Below are positions 42,897 through 52,541 of a DNA stretch of 64,000 bases, piece by piece. The number at the start of each line of letters is the position of its first letter. Positions within the stretch are counted from its first letter, which is position 1. The notes beneath the pieces were generated by a model, which was not told where the DNA came from, made no database searches, and worked only from the letters and a program-made list of their open reading frames with translations. The position numbers and the translations under genes were made by a program. Source of the stretch: Sphingomonas panni (GTDB taxonomy: Bacteria > Pseudomonadota > Alphaproteobacteria > Sphingomonadales > Sphingomonadaceae); NCBI RefSeq assembly GCF_022664435.1, contig NZ_JAKREU010000009.1, positions 85,943 through 149,942 on the forward strand, written 5' to 3'.

Positions 42897-45404
42897 ATGA
42901 AACCGGTTACGATGTTGCTGTTGGGGTCCGCTCTGGCAATGGGAGCGCTGCCAGCCGCTGCACAGACCGTGCCCGCCCCGGCGCCTGCCGCGACGGCGCA
43001 TCCCGAACTCTGGCCGCAGGCGAACTGGCCGTACAAGACCGATCCCAGGATCGAGGCGCGCATCGCCGACCTGCTCAAGCGGATGACGCTGGAGGAAAAG
43101 GTGGGGCAGGTCGTGCAGGGCGATATCGCCAGCGTGACGCCGGAGGATGTGAAGCGCTATCACCTCGGCTCGGTGCTGAACGGCGGCAATTCCGCGCCGA
43201 ACAACGACGAATTCGCGCCCGCGTCCGAATGGCTCAAGCTCGCCGACCGTTTCTATGAGGCCTCGGTCGACAGGAGCGGCGGCGGCGTCGGCATCCCCGT
43301 CATCTGGGGCACCGATGCGGTCCATGGTCACAGCAACATCGTCGGCGCGACGCTGTTCCCGCACAATGTCGGTCTGGGCGCGATGCACGACCCCGCGCTG
43401 ATGCGCAGGATCGCGCAGGCGACGGCCGCCGAAATCCGCGCGACCGGCATCGAATGGACTTTCGCGCCCACCATCACCGTGCCGCAGGACCTGCGCTGGG
43501 GCCGCGCCTATGAAGGCTATTCGTCCGATCCGAAGCTGGTGGCGGGCTATGTCACCCAGTTCATCGAAGGGCTGCAGGGCGCGCCCGGCTCGACCAACCA
43601 GTTGAAGGGTCCCTACGTCCTCGCCTCGACCAAGCACTTCCTCGCCGACGGCGGGACGTTCGGCGGGCAGGATCAGGGCGATGCGAAGATTTCCGAAACC
43701 CAGCTGCGCGACATCCATGGCACGCCCTATGTCTCGGCGATCAACGCCGGGGTGCAGACGGTCATGGCCAGCTTTTCGAGCTGGAACGGTGAGAAGATCA
43801 CCGGGCACAAGGGGCTGCTGACCGGTGTGCTGAAGAAGCGCATGGGGTTCGGCGGCTTCATCGTCAGCGACTGGAACGCGCATGGCCAGGTCGCGGGCTG
43901 CACCAACGCGTCGTGCCCGCGCGCGATCAATGCCGGCCTCGACATGTATATGGCGCCCGACAGCTGGAAGCCGATCTGGGAAAACCTCGTCAGGCAGGTC
44001 AAGTCGGGCGAAGTCCCGATGTCGCGCCTCGACGACGCGGTGTCGAACATCCTGCGCGTCAAGCTGCGTGCCGGGCTGTTCGAGGCGGGCAAGCCCTCGT
44101 CGCGACCGCTGTCGGGGAAGTTCGACCTGCTCGGCAGCCCCGAACACCGCGCCATCGCGCGCGAAGCGGTGGCGAAGTCGCTGGTGCTGCTCAAGAACAA
44201 CGGCTCGCTGCTGCCGATCAAGGCCGGTGCGCGGGTGCTGGTCGCGGGTGACGGTGCCGACGACGTCGCGCGCCAGTCGGGCGGCTGGACGCTGACGTGG
44301 CAGGGGACGGGCATCGACCCGCAATATTTCCCCGGCGCGACGTCGATCTACAAGGGGATCGAGGCCGCGGCGAACATGGCGGGCGGGGCCGCCCTGCTGT
44401 CGCCCGACGGCAGCTTCACGGGCCAGAAGCCCGATGTGGCGATCGTCGTGTTCGGCGAAACGCCCTATGCGGAGTTCCAGGGCGACATCAAGACGTTGCA
44501 GCTGCGCCCCGAACTGCGCCAACCCATTGAAACGATGAAGAAGCTGAAGGCGCAGGGTATTCCCGTCGTCGCCGTCATGCTGACCGGTCGCCCGCTGTTC
44601 GTGAACGCCGCGATCAACGCCGCCGATGCGTTCGTCGTGGCCTGGCTGCCCGGTTCGGAAGGGGCGGGCGTCGCCGATGTGCTTCTGAAGGACCGCAGCG
44701 GCAAGGCGAAGCGTGACTTCACCGGCACCTTGTCCTTCGCATGGCCGGCGACCGCCGACGCGACCGGGCCGACCCAGTTTCCGCTCGGCTATGGCCTGAC
44801 CGGCGCCAGCAAGACCACCGTGCCGACCCTGTCGGAGGACCCGAAGGTCGCCGAGGCCGATGCTGGCGACGTGTTCATGGACAAGGGCCTGCCCGCGACC
44901 GCCTGGTCGCTGGAGGTCGGCGGGGCCGGCACCGGCGGCAACACCCGCATCACCACCGTGCCCGCGCAATCGGGCGCGGGCCGGGTCAAGGTCACCGCGA
45001 CCGACCATGGCGTTCAGGAAGGGGCGCGGCGCTTCGTCGTCGACGGCAGCGGCCCGGCGCAGATCCTGCTCAGCACCCAGTCGCCCGTCGACCTGACCCG
45101 CCAGACCAATGGCGACGTGATGCTGACCGCGACGATGCGCGTCGATGCCGCACCCACCAAGCCGGTCACGCTGTCGCTGCGCAGCGGTCCCGGCAACGGC
45201 CAGGTGGCGCTCGGCCGGATGGAGCAACTGGGCACCGGCCAGTGGAAGACGCTGGGCGTGCCGCTCAAATGCTTCGGCGGCAATGTGAACATGGGCAAGG
45301 TGGATACGCCCTTCGTCCTGTCGACCGACGGCGCGATGACGGTCAGCGTCGCGCGCGTCGCGCTCGGCACCACGGCGGATGTGAAGGTGAGCTGCCCCCG
45401 CTAG
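42897..45404 (+). CDS. Secreted glycoside hydrolase family 3 exo-beta-glucosidase/glucanase (ExoP-like)
   Basis: An 835-residue protein with signal peptide (1-23) and three parts. Residues 45-390 are the GH3 TIM-barrel domain, with substrate-binding KHFLADGG and nucleophile Asp325 in GFIVSDWN. Residues about 410-660 are the second GH3 domain with the general acid region. Residues about 680-835 match a galactose-binding-like C-terminal domain found in ExoP-type exo-1,3/1,4-beta-glucanases. It acts in the periplasm on glucan oligosaccharides, and the released glucose can be imported by the transporter at 38276. The ATG at 42897 has GGAGAG 8 nt upstream; GTG at 42894 is an alternative. Confidence 0.93.
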   Translation: MKPVTMLLLGSALAMGALPAAAQTVPAPAPAATAHPELWPQANWPYKTDPRIEARIADLLKRMTLEEKVGQVVQGDIASVTPEDVKRYHLGSVLNGGNSAPNNDEFAPASEWLKLADRFYEASVDRSGGGVGIPVIWGTDAVHGHSNIVGATLFPHNVGLGAMHDPALMRRIAQATAAEIRATGIEWTFAPTITVPQDLRWGRAYEGYSSDPKLVAGYVTQFIEGLQGAPGSTNQLKGPYVLASTKHFLADGGTFGGQDQGDAKISETQLRDIHGTPYVSAINAGVQTVMASFSSWNGEKITGHKGLLTGVLKKRMGFGGFIVSDWNAHGQVAGCTNASCPRAINAGLDMYMAPDSWKPIWENLVRQVKSGEVPMSRLDDAVSNILRVKLRAGLFEAGKPSSRPLSGKFDLLGSPEHRAIAREAVAKSLVLLKNNGSLLPIKAGARVLVAGDGADDVARQSGGWTLTWQGTGIDPQYFPGATSIYKGIEAAANMAGGAALLSPDGSFTGQKPDVAIVVFGETPYAEFQGDIKTLQLRPELRQPIETMKKLKAQGIPVVAVMLTGRPLFVNAAINAADAFVVAWLPGSEGAGVADVLLKDRSGKAKRDFTGTLSFAWPATADATGPTQFPLGYGLTGASKTTVPTLSEDPKVAEADAGDVFMDKGLPATAWSLEVGGAGTGGNTRITTVPAQSGAGRVKVTATDHGVQEGARRFVVDGSGPAQILLSTQSPVDLTRQTNGDVMLTATMRVDAAPTKPVTLSLRSGPGNGQVALGRMEQLGTGQWKTLGVPLKCFGGNVNMGKVDTPFVLSTDGAMTVSVARVALGTTADVKVSCPR

Positions 45405-45405
45405 A

Positions 45406-45537
45406 TCCTCCCCGCTCCGCGGGGAGGGGGACCATCCGCAGGATGGTGGAGGGGCAGGGCCACAAGCGCATCGCTTGCGGCTCCAACCCCTCCACCACCG
45501 CTACGCGGTGGTCCCCCTCCCCATGCTATGGGGAGGA
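45406..45537. repeat. Family C composite repeat, solo copy 2
   Basis: Left module TCCTCCCCGCTCCGCGGGGA with GGGGACC..GGTGGAGGGG, 7-nt gap, core ACAAGCGCATCGCTTGCGGC (45462-45481), then the inverted module ending GGGGAGGA. It sits directly behind the GH3 stop codon and ahead of the esterase gene, so it may attenuate read-through between them. Confidence 0.85.
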
Positions 45538-45595
45538 TTTACACGGCTGCGCCACTCCCCTTAGGAAACCCACGACACCACACAGGGGCACGGCG

Positions 45596-47092
45596 ATGAA
45601 GGCGATCTGGGCATCACTCCTACTGGCCACGGCAACCCCCGCCACCGCACAGGAAGCCGCGCCCGCCGCCCCGACCCCGCCCCGCGTCTCCGTCTCCGGC
45701 GGCATCGTCGAGGGCAGGGCGGAGGCCGACCGCATCCTCTTCCGCGGCATCCCCTTCGCCGCGCCGCCACTCGGCGCGAACCGCTGGCGCGAACCGCAGC
45801 CGGTGGTCGAATGGACCGGCATCCGCACGACGACCGCCCGCGCGCCCGCCTGCCTCCAGAACGACTATGGCTGGAACCGCGCCGATCATGTCTTCGCCAG
45901 CGAGGACTGCCTGACGCTCGATGTCGGCACCCCCGCCTTGACCGGCAAGCGCCCGGTGATCGTGTGGATTCACGGCGGCAGCAATCGCGCGGGATCGGCG
46001 GGCGACATGGCGCTGTCGTCGATCGGCAAGCGCGGCGTGGTCGTCGTCGCGCTCCAGTATCGGCTGGGAATCTTCGGCTTCCTGCCCCACCGCGCGCTGG
46101 CGGCGGAGGCCGATGGCAATAGCGGCAATTACGGGCTGATGGACCAGATCGCGGCGTTGCGCTGGGTCCGCGACAATATCGCCAAATTCGGCGGCGATCC
46201 CGACAATGTCACCATCGCCGGGGAAAGCGCCGGGTCGCAGGACGTGTCGCTGCTCCTCGCCTCGCCGCTCGCCCGCGGGCTGTTCGCCAAGGCGGCGATG
46301 GAATCGGGTACCCCCGGCTTCGGCCTGCCATGGCGACCGCTCAAGGAAGCGTTCCGCATCGGCGACCAATTGGACGTGCTGCTCGGCACCCGTGGCAGCG
46401 CGAGCCTTCGCACCGCATCGCCCGCCGCGCTGCTGGCCGCCGATTTGAAGCTGCACGATGCGAAGCTGACCGCCGACGATTATCTGTACCTGCGCACCAC
46501 CATCGACGGCGCGGTGTTGCCCGACACGCCCGACCGGCTGTTCGTCACCGCACCCAAGCGCCCGGTCCTCCTCGGCAGCAACATGCTCGAACTGGACCTG
46601 CCCGGCGGTCGCGCAGCGCGCGACGGCTTCGTCGACCTGTCGTTCGGCAGCAATGCCGAAGGCGCATGGACCTTCTACCGGCTCGACGATCCCGATCCGC
46701 TGCCGCACCCGCGCCTCGGCACGCGCGACCAGCAGATCGCGACCGATGCGACCTTCCGCTGCCCCACCGGCGCACTCGCCACCCTGCTCGCCAGCCGCAA
46801 CTGGCCGGTGTGGCGCTACGAGTTCGACCTCGCCCGCGACGGCGGGGCAGGGCCGACGACCCATGCGGCGGAGATCGACTATATCTTCAACGACCGCCGC
46901 GCCGGGCCGGTCTGGATGCAGGATTACTGGGTCGCCTTTGCCACCACCGGCGACCCCAACGGCGATGGCCGCCCCGCCTGGGCGCGCAGCGCTAAGGGCA
47001 AGCCCGCCAACATCCTGTTCGACGCGCGCGGCGCGACGCCCCGCGACGGCGATATCCGCCCCGAAATCTGCCGTTTGCAAGGATCGTTATGA
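45596..47092 (+). CDS. Secreted type-B carboxylesterase
   Basis: A 498-residue alpha/beta-hydrolase with signal peptide (1-19). The nucleophile is Ser211 in GESAGS, the oxyanion-hole segment is VIVWIHGGSN, and the histidine is in TTHAAEIDYIF. SEDCLTLDV is the usual type-B disulfide region. Such enzymes de-esterify acylated sugars or xenobiotics; next to a GH3 glucosidase and an SGNH esterase, removal of acetyl or phenolic groups from a polysaccharide is the best guess. It overlaps the next gene by 4 nt. Confidence 0.9.
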   Translation: MKAIWASLLLATATPATAQEAAPAAPTPPRVSVSGGIVEGRAEADRILFRGIPFAAPPLGANRWREPQPVVEWTGIRTTTARAPACLQNDYGWNRADHVFASEDCLTLDVGTPALTGKRPVIVWIHGGSNRAGSAGDMALSSIGKRGVVVVALQYRLGIFGFLPHRALAAEADGNSGNYGLMDQIAALRWVRDNIAKFGGDPDNVTIAGESAGSQDVSLLLASPLARGLFAKAAMESGTPGFGLPWRPLKEAFRIGDQLDVLLGTRGSASLRTASPAALLAADLKLHDAKLTADDYLYLRTTIDGAVLPDTPDRLFVTAPKRPVLLGSNMLELDLPGGRAARDGFVDLSFGSNAEGAWTFYRLDDPDPLPHPRLGTRDQQIATDATFRCPTGALATLLASRNWPVWRYEFDLARDGGAGPTTHAAEIDYIFNDRRAGPVWMQDYWVAFATTGDPNGDGRPAWARSAKGKPANILFDARGATPRDGDIRPEICRLQGSL

Positions 47093-47823
47093 CCCCTGAT
47101 CGTCGTCATTTCCTCGGCCTCGCCGCCGCGTCCGCCCTGCTACCCGCCGCTGCCTGCGCCGCGCAGGAGGAAAGCTGGGAGGTGAAACACCAGCGCCAGC
47201 TCGCCACCGACTGGCCGTGGCTCGGGCGCTATGCCGCCGACAATGCCGCGCTCGCCGCGTCGGGGGTGAAGACCGACATCGTGTTCATGGGCGATTCGAT
47301 CACCGAAGGCTGGCGCGGCAGCCGCCCCGCCTTCTTCCGCCCCGGCCGCGTCGGGCGTGGGATCAGCGGGCAGACGACGCCGCAGATGGTGCTGCGCATG
47401 ATGGCCGACGTCGTCGCCCACCGCCCGCGTTATGTCCACATCATGGCCGGCACCAACGACATCGCCGGCAATACCGGGCCGATGACGCCCGCGCAGACCC
47501 ATGACAATCTCGCGATGATGGTGATGATCGCCAAGGCCGCCGGCATCGGCGTGCTGCTGGCGAGCGTGCCCCCGGCGGACGGTTTCCCGTGGAAGCCGGG
47601 CCTTCCCACGGTCGCACCGATCCGCGCGATCAATGCGTGGGCGAAGGAGTACGCGGCGAAGAACCGGATCACCTTCGTCGACTACACCCCCGCGCTGGCG
47701 ACGCCGGGCGGGGCGATGCGGCCGGGCTTCACCGATGACGGCGTCCACCCGACCCCGGCGGGCTATGCCGCGATGGAGCAGGTGCTGACCCCGATCCTGC
47801 GGGCAAATGGGCTACCGGCCTAG
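47089..47823 (+). CDS. Exported SGNH/GDSL hydrolase (probable carbohydrate esterase)
   Basis: A 244-residue protein with an N-terminal signal that contains a twin arginine (RRHFLGLAAASALLPAAACA), so Tat export is possible. The SGNH blocks are VFMGDSITEGW (nucleophile Ser), GISGQTT, MAGTNDIAG and DDGVHPTPAG (Asp/His). It starts inside the esterase stop codon (ATGA). The pairing of two different esterases fits stripping of ester groups from plant or microbial glycans before GH3 cleavage. Confidence 0.9.
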   Translation: MTPDRRHFLGLAAASALLPAAACAAQEESWEVKHQRQLATDWPWLGRYAADNAALAASGVKTDIVFMGDSITEGWRGSRPAFFRPGRVGRGISGQTTPQMVLRMMADVVAHRPRYVHIMAGTNDIAGNTGPMTPAQTHDNLAMMVMIAKAAGIGVLLASVPPADGFPWKPGLPTVAPIRAINAWAKEYAAKNRITFVDYTPALATPGGAMRPGFTDDGVHPTPAGYAAMEQVLTPILRANGLPA

Positions 47824-47847
47824 CAACACACGTCGCCCGCCACGAAC

Positions 47848-47928
47848 GTCACCCCAGCGCAGGCTGGGGTCTTCCGGTTGCAGGGCGAGACAAGAGCCGC
47901 CAGAGACCCCAGCCTTCGCTGGGGTGAC
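47848..47928. repeat. 81-nt paired inverted repeat (family B, copy 3)
   Basis: It runs from GTCACCCCAGCGCAGGCTGG to CCTTCGCTGGGGTGAC, 24 nt after the SGNH gene. A fragment GCGCCGGGGTGACG follows at about 47938. Confidence 0.85.
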
Positions 47929-48111
47929 GATGGTGGCGCCGGGGTGACGTAGCTGGCGGGGCAGGGGGCGTGCCTTCCGTCTCCAAAGCTGAACGAACCT
48001 ACCCAAGTCGCGACAATTCGGCACAATTTTCCGCTGTTTGCGACAAACCCCTGCGACAGACGTTCGCCATTTTCACCTTCGACCCTGATGGTTCGACAGA
48101 GGAGAAAAGGG

Positions 48112-48444
48112 ATGAAGAAGTTCGCACTGATGCTCGCCGGCCTTGGCGTCGCGATGACCGCTTTGCCCGCCGCCGCCCAGCCGTGGCAGTCGGTCAACCA
48201 GCGCCAGGCGCAGATCGAACGCCGCATCGACCAGGGCATCCGCAACGGATCGCTCAGCCGGCGTGAAGCGGTGAACCTGCGCGCCGAATTCCGCCAGATC
48301 GCCAATCTCGAACAGCGCTATCGCCGCTCGAACGGCCTGTCGATGCAGGAACGCCGCGACCTCGACCGCCGGATGACCGCCCTGTCGAACAAGGTCCGCA
48401 TCGACCGGCACGACCGCAACGGCCGTCCGGGCTATCGCCGCTGA
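48112..48444 (+). CDS. Small exported basic helical protein, function unknown
   Basis: This 110-residue protein has a clear signal peptide (residues 1-22, ending AAAQ) and a mature part that is almost all charged helix (RQAQIERRIDQGIRNGSLSR, RREAVNLRAEFRQIANLEQR), pI very basic. GGAGAAAAGGG lies before the ATG. The 5' region has three GCGACA repeats (48010-48059). The mature part resembles the periplasmic small proteins of sphingomonads annotated only as hypothetical. It might bind nucleic acid or acidic envelope polymers. Confidence 0.75.
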   Translation: MKKFALMLAGLGVAMTALPAAAQPWQSVNQRQAQIERRIDQGIRNGSLSRREAVNLRAEFRQIANLEQRYRRSNGLSMQERRDLDRRMTALSNKVRIDRHDRNGRPGYRR

Positions 48445-48484
48445 TCGTCGCAAACCGTATCCCCGCGCAGGCGGGGGTGCGGCA

Positions 48485-49372
48485 TCATCCTCCCGCGACG
48501 AACGCGCCGATCAGGCCCGCTTCGTTGCCCAGCTGCCCCGGCACCACGACCGGCGTCGTGACCGGGGTCAGCAAATTCGCCCGCACCCGCGCGTCCAGCG
48601 CCGCGATCAGCGCGGTGGCATTGGCCAGCCCGCCGCCGACCGGCACGATCGTCGCCGACACGGCGTGCAGCAGCATCGCGATCGGCCCCCCGAGCAGGTC
48701 GCAGAACCACGCGACCGTGGCCGCCGCCTGCACGTCGCCCGCCTCGCTCCCGCGCGTGATCGCGATGCTGTCGGCCTCCACGCCATGCAGGAACCGGTGC
48801 AGCCGCTCCAGCCCGCGCGCGCTGCCGATCGTGTCGAGGCAGCCCTGCCGCCCGCATCCGCACGCGAACACCGGCATCGCATCCGGGGCGCGGGGGCTGG
48901 CATGGATCACCTGTCCATGGCCCCATTCGCCGCCGATCCCGCCCGCACCGCTGACGATCCGCCCCCGCTCGACCAGCCCGCCGCCGACCCCGGTGCCCAG
49001 GATGATGCCGAACACCCGGTCATGCCCCCGGCCCGCGCCCAACGTCGCTTCCGCCAGCACGAACGCATCGGCGTCGTTCACCACCCGCACCGGCAGCGCC
49101 AGTGCGGTGGCGAGGTCGCGCGCCAAGGCCCGGCCGTCGATGCACGGAACGTTCGCGCTGGTGACCACGCCGCTCGCCGGATCGACCAGTCCCGCGGTGG
49201 CGATCGATACCGCGCTGCACGGGACCGTCGCCACCGCTTCGGCAAAGACCGCGCCGAATGCCGCCCAGTCCGCGACCGGCGTCGCTACCTTGCGCCGCCA
49301 GACGATCCGCGCTTCCGCATCGAACGCGGCGAGGTCGATGAACGAACCGCCGACATCGGCACACAGCCGCAC
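48485..49372 (-). CDS. ROK family sugar kinase (glucokinase or N-acetyl-hexosamine kinase type)
   Basis: A 295-residue ROK kinase: phosphate loop LCADVGGSFIDLAAF, catalytic aspartate in VRVVNDADAFVLAEA, GxGxGGG loop in GTGVGGGLVERG and the complete zinc cluster ACGCGRQGCLDT. It starts with GTG at 49372, 5 nt after the M61 peptidase stop, and both are on the minus strand, so they are co-transcribed. Glucose or N-acetylglucosamine are likely substrates; the sequence does not decide. It ends beside a half family D arm near 48459. Confidence 0.88.
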   Translation of the reverse strand: MRLCADVGGSFIDLAAFDAEARIVWRRKVATPVADWAAFGAVFAEAVATVPCSAVSIATAGLVDPASGVVTSANVPCIDGRALARDLATALALPVRVVNDADAFVLAEATLGAGRGHDRVFGIILGTGVGGGLVERGRIVSGAGGIGGEWGHGQVIHASPRAPDAMPVFACGCGRQGCLDTIGSARGLERLHRFLHGVEADSIAITRGSEAGDVQAAATVAWFCDLLGGPIAMLLHAVSATIVPVGGGLANATALIAALDARVRANLLTPVTTPVVVPGQLGNEAGLIGAFVAGG

Positions 49373-49377
49373 GACGC

Positions 49378-51243
49378 CTATTCCGCGCTCAGCCAGGCGC
49401 TACGGAACGCGCGCTGTTTGCGCGTAGGCGCCCGCCCTACCGTCTCGCCGCGTACGATCTCCAGCGTCGGATCGGCGACCGGGGTCAGCGTCGCCACCCG
49501 CTCGATCCCGCGCTGGCGATAGCGCAGCTCGGTGGGCGTCCCGGGCTTCAGCGCCGCGACGCCCGCATTCCACGCGGCCAGATCGCCCACCGGCTGTCCG
49601 CCCAGCGACAGGATCGTATCGCCCCGATCGATGCCCGCGGCGAATAGCGGCGTGTTCTGTGCCGGCGACAGTGTCAGCGTGACCCCATCCGCTTCCTGCG
49701 TCGCGTTGACCCGCCCGATCCAGCCCTTCGTCGGCTGCGCCGCGCGCAGCACGAGGCCCGCCTGATCCAGCAGCGGCGCGAAGTCGGGCAGGAAGCTGCC
49801 CTCGATCGTCCGGTCGAAAAACTGGTCGGCGAACGCCTTGTCGCCGGTCAGCGTCGTCAGCGCCGCGCGCAGGTCGGCGGGGCTGTAGGGCTTTTCGGTC
49901 GCGCCATGCATCCGCCACAACAGCCGCATATAATCGTCGAGGCTCTTGCCCGGAAACCGCTGGCGCAGCTGCAGGTCGAGCGACAGGCCGATCACCGCGC
50001 CATAGGGGTAATAGGACACGAAGATGTTCGGTTCGACCGGGTCGATCGCGGTCGCGGCATCGACGAACGGCGCGCGGAGACTCATTTCCTGCGGCGAGGC
50101 GTTGATCCGCGCCGCGATCCGCGCCGGGCTGTTGACCACCCCGTTCACCATGCCACCCATCTCGCCCAGCCATTCGTCGACCGACGACAGGCCGGCGCGG
50201 CGGATCGCCAGCGGCCCGTAATAGCTGGTGAACCCCTCCGCCAGCCACAGCGACGGCGTCGGATTGGCGCGGGTGAAGTCGAACGGCTCCAGCTCGCGCG
50301 GGCGCAGCCGCTCGACGTTCCAGCTATGGAAGAATTCATGTGCCAGCGTGCCGAGCTGGTCGTCCTTCGCCTCGGCCAGCGATCGCCGGTCGGTGATGAT
50401 CGTCGAGTTGCGATGCTCCATGCCGTCGCCGTTGATCGAGGGGCGATAGTCGGCGATGAAGCTGTAGGTGCCGAAATCATAGTTCGCCGGCGCGCCGAAG
50501 ATTTTTATTTCCTCCGCCACGACCTTCTTCGCCTTTTCGGTGAAGCGGTCCATGTCGGCGGCGCTGCCATCGTGATGCAGCGTCAGGCGGAACGTCTTGC
50601 CCGCTTCGCGCCATTCGCGAACCATATGGTCGGACAGTTCGGTCGGGCTGTCGAAGAAATATTGCAGGTTCGGCGCCCAATAGCTGCCGGGCGCGGTGCC
50701 GGCGGGCAGTTGCGTCGCGACCTTCCATGCGGGGTCGGGGCTGGTGAAGCGCACGCTGATCGGCTGCGCGTCATATCCGGTCGCCCACAGGAACGTCGCG
50801 GGCATGTTCAGATGGGCGTGGGTCGCATCGATCTGCGCATAGGTGCCGTCGCCCCGGTCGCCATAGAGGGTGTAGCTGACCACGACCGTGCCGTCATGGC
50901 CGTCCACGCTCCAGCCATAGGGATCGGTACGGATCAGCTTCAGCGGCCGCCCCGCGCCGTCGGTCGCGCTGACGTCATAGACGTTCTTGGCGAATTCATG
51001 GATCGCATAGCGGCCGGGCGACGAGCGCGACATCTGCACGCGCAAGGGGCCGGCGGGCACCGAACGCCACGTCGCGACGATCCTCGCCCGGTGGTGCCGC
51101 GCCTCCGGGAAGGACACGTCGTAGCGCACCGGGGCATTAGCGCCCGGATCGCGCGCGGCGGTCTGCGCCGCCGGCACGGTCTGCGCCACGGCGGGCAGGG
51201 CGAGGCAGGAGGCCAGCAAGGCGGCGGCGAGCGAACGAACCAT
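49378..51243 (-). CDS. Secreted M61 family (glycyl) aminopeptidase with PDZ domain
   Basis: A 621-residue protein with signal peptide (1-20). The catalytic zinc motif HEFFH has His302, Glu303 and His306, and the third ligand lies in LAEGFTSYYG, as in M61 enzymes. The C-terminal 110 residues form a PDZ domain (PLFAAGIDRGDTILSLGGQP). Characterised M61 enzymes remove N-terminal glycine. AAGGGA precedes the ATG at 51243. It leads a two-gene unit with the ROK kinase, an unexpected partner. Confidence 0.92.
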   Translation of the reverse strand: MVRSLAAALLASCLALPAVAQTVPAAQTAARDPGANAPVRYDVSFPEARHHRARIVATWRSVPAGPLRVQMSRSSPGRYAIHEFAKNVYDVSATDGAGRPLKLIRTDPYGWSVDGHDGTVVVSYTLYGDRGDGTYAQIDATHAHLNMPATFLWATGYDAQPISVRFTSPDPAWKVATQLPAGTAPGSYWAPNLQYFFDSPTELSDHMVREWREAGKTFRLTLHHDGSAADMDRFTEKAKKVVAEEIKIFGAPANYDFGTYSFIADYRPSINGDGMEHRNSTIITDRRSLAEAKDDQLGTLAHEFFHSWNVERLRPRELEPFDFTRANPTPSLWLAEGFTSYYGPLAIRRAGLSSVDEWLGEMGGMVNGVVNSPARIAARINASPQEMSLRAPFVDAATAIDPVEPNIFVSYYPYGAVIGLSLDLQLRQRFPGKSLDDYMRLLWRMHGATEKPYSPADLRAALTTLTGDKAFADQFFDRTIEGSFLPDFAPLLDQAGLVLRAAQPTKGWIGRVNATQEADGVTLTLSPAQNTPLFAAGIDRGDTILSLGGQPVGDLAAWNAGVAALKPGTPTELRYRQRGIERVATLTPVADPTLEIVRGETVGRAPTRKQRAFRSAWLSAE

Positions 51244-51591
51244 GGCAATTCCCTTTCGAGTTGCCGCGCTTGTAGCGGGCGCGGGGTTCGTTTTGGAAGG
51301 GCGGCGGCGGTACATCGCCGCATATGTCATCCCGGCACCGGTCAGGAACTTCTTGTCGCGGTGCGTCGCAAGAGCGGCGGGAGGTGGGGCGAAGCACGCG
51401 GCGGCGGGATGCCCCGGAACCGGTCGGCCCTCCCCGACAATCGAGCATATTCGTCATTCCCGCGCAGGCGGGAATCCATAAACGCTGACGTTTCGGCTGA
51501 ATTCGTGACGCTGGCGCTTATTGGCTCCCGCCTGCGTGGGAGCAACGATGGGGGCGGAGCGGTCGTCCAAAGAGCCGCATGTCGATCCGGC
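51244..51591. other. Gene-free region between the M61 and Psd-like genes
   Basis: This 348-nt interval has the M61 promoter region at its left and a family A element at 51452-51548 at its right. No gene is supportable. Confidence 0.65.
51452..51548. repeat. 97-nt paired inverted repeat (family A, copy 5)
   Basis: Its left arm CGTCATTCCCGCGCAGGCGG and centre are nearly identical to the copy at 54229, including the stretch ACGCTGACGTTTCGGCTGAA. The right arm, CTCCCGCCTGCGTGGGAG, has drifted. The two copies are in the same orientation, 2.78 kb apart, and bracket the Psd-like and aminotransferase genes. Confidence 0.87.
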
Positions 51592-52506
51592 CTAGATCTC
51601 CTCGACGACCGCCCGTTCGAACAACACATCCCCCGCGCGCACCCGGTCGCCGGTCTGCACGCCATGCGCCAGCACGAACGGCGCGGGCGTCAGCAGCACG
51701 ATGGTCGAGCCATGTTCGAACCACCCCATTTCCTGCCCCTGCGCGACCGGCACGTCGATATCCGCCACCGGGTCGGCCCGCTCGCGCAACAGCTTCACCG
51801 TGTCGAGGAAGGTCAGCCGGATCGCCGCGACCAGGATCGCCGCCACCGGCACCAGCAGGATCGGCGTCCCGTCGCCCAGCCGCATCCGCACCGTCGCCCG
51901 CTCGTTGCGGCAATAGAGCCGGTCGACCCGCTTCAGCGCCGGCGGGTTCACGTTGAAACAGTCGCCGGGGAAATAGCGCACCCGCTCGACCCGCCCGTCC
52001 TGCGGCGCATGGAAGCGGTGATACATGCCCGCCGTCAGCCGCAGCGTGACGAAGCTGCCACCCAGATACGCCTCGCCTTCGCCCCCGGTCAGTTCCGCGA
52101 TCGAATAGCGTTTACCCTTGGCCTGCACGATCGAATCGCCGGTGATCGGCCCGCTGGCGACGATGATCCCGTCGGAGGGCGACGTCACCTGATGCGCCTG
52201 CGCCGCGAAGGTCCGCGCGCCGGGGCGCAGCCGCCGGATGAAACAGTCATGCATCGACGGCCAACTCGTCTCCGCCGCGTCGGACAGGTCGACATCGCAA
52301 AAGGTCCGCCACACCGCGATCGACGCCCGCGCGACCAAGGGCTGCTCGACCTTGCTGAACCACCCCATGGCGCGGGTGAGGCTTCGGCGCGGCAGCCAGT
52401 TGGTCGCGGCATAATTGAGCGATTCGATATCGGTCAGCCAAGCGATAGCGCGCGCCAGACGGGAAGGGGCGGGCGGCGAAGGGGCGATGCGGTCCATGAC
52501 CGTCAT
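51592..52506 (-). CDS. Phosphatidylserine decarboxylase-like protein
   Basis: A 304-residue protein of the PSD family, which makes phosphatidylethanolamine at the membrane and matures by self-cleavage at a conserved serine to give a pyruvoyl group. The cleavage site is visible as WFEHGSTIVLL (GST type). Other family segments are VTSPSDGIIVASG and GGSFVTLRLTAGMYHRFHAP. The length and catalytic histidine fit the larger (proteobacterial type I) form. The ATG at 52506 follows AGGGA. It is divergent from the aminotransferase gene, with only 35 nt between. Confidence 0.9.
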   Translation of the reverse strand: MTVMDRIAPSPPAPSRLARAIAWLTDIESLNYAATNWLPRRSLTRAMGWFSKVEQPLVARASIAVWRTFCDVDLSDAAETSWPSMHDCFIRRLRPGARTFAAQAHQVTSPSDGIIVASGPITGDSIVQAKGKRYSIAELTGGEGEAYLGGSFVTLRLTAGMYHRFHAPQDGRVERVRYFPGDCFNVNPPALKRVDRLYCRNERATVRMRLGDGTPILLVPVAAILVAAIRLTFLDTVKLLRERADPVADIDVPVAQGQEMGWFEHGSTIVLLTPAPFVLAHGVQTGDRVRAGDVLFERAVVEEI

Positions 52507-52541
52507 CAATATTTCCCTATCGGGTCATATTCGCGTCAGTC

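Noticed and set aside
42672..45227. 851-codon frame opposite the GH3 gene
   Set aside because: No domain, composition typical of an antisense shadow.
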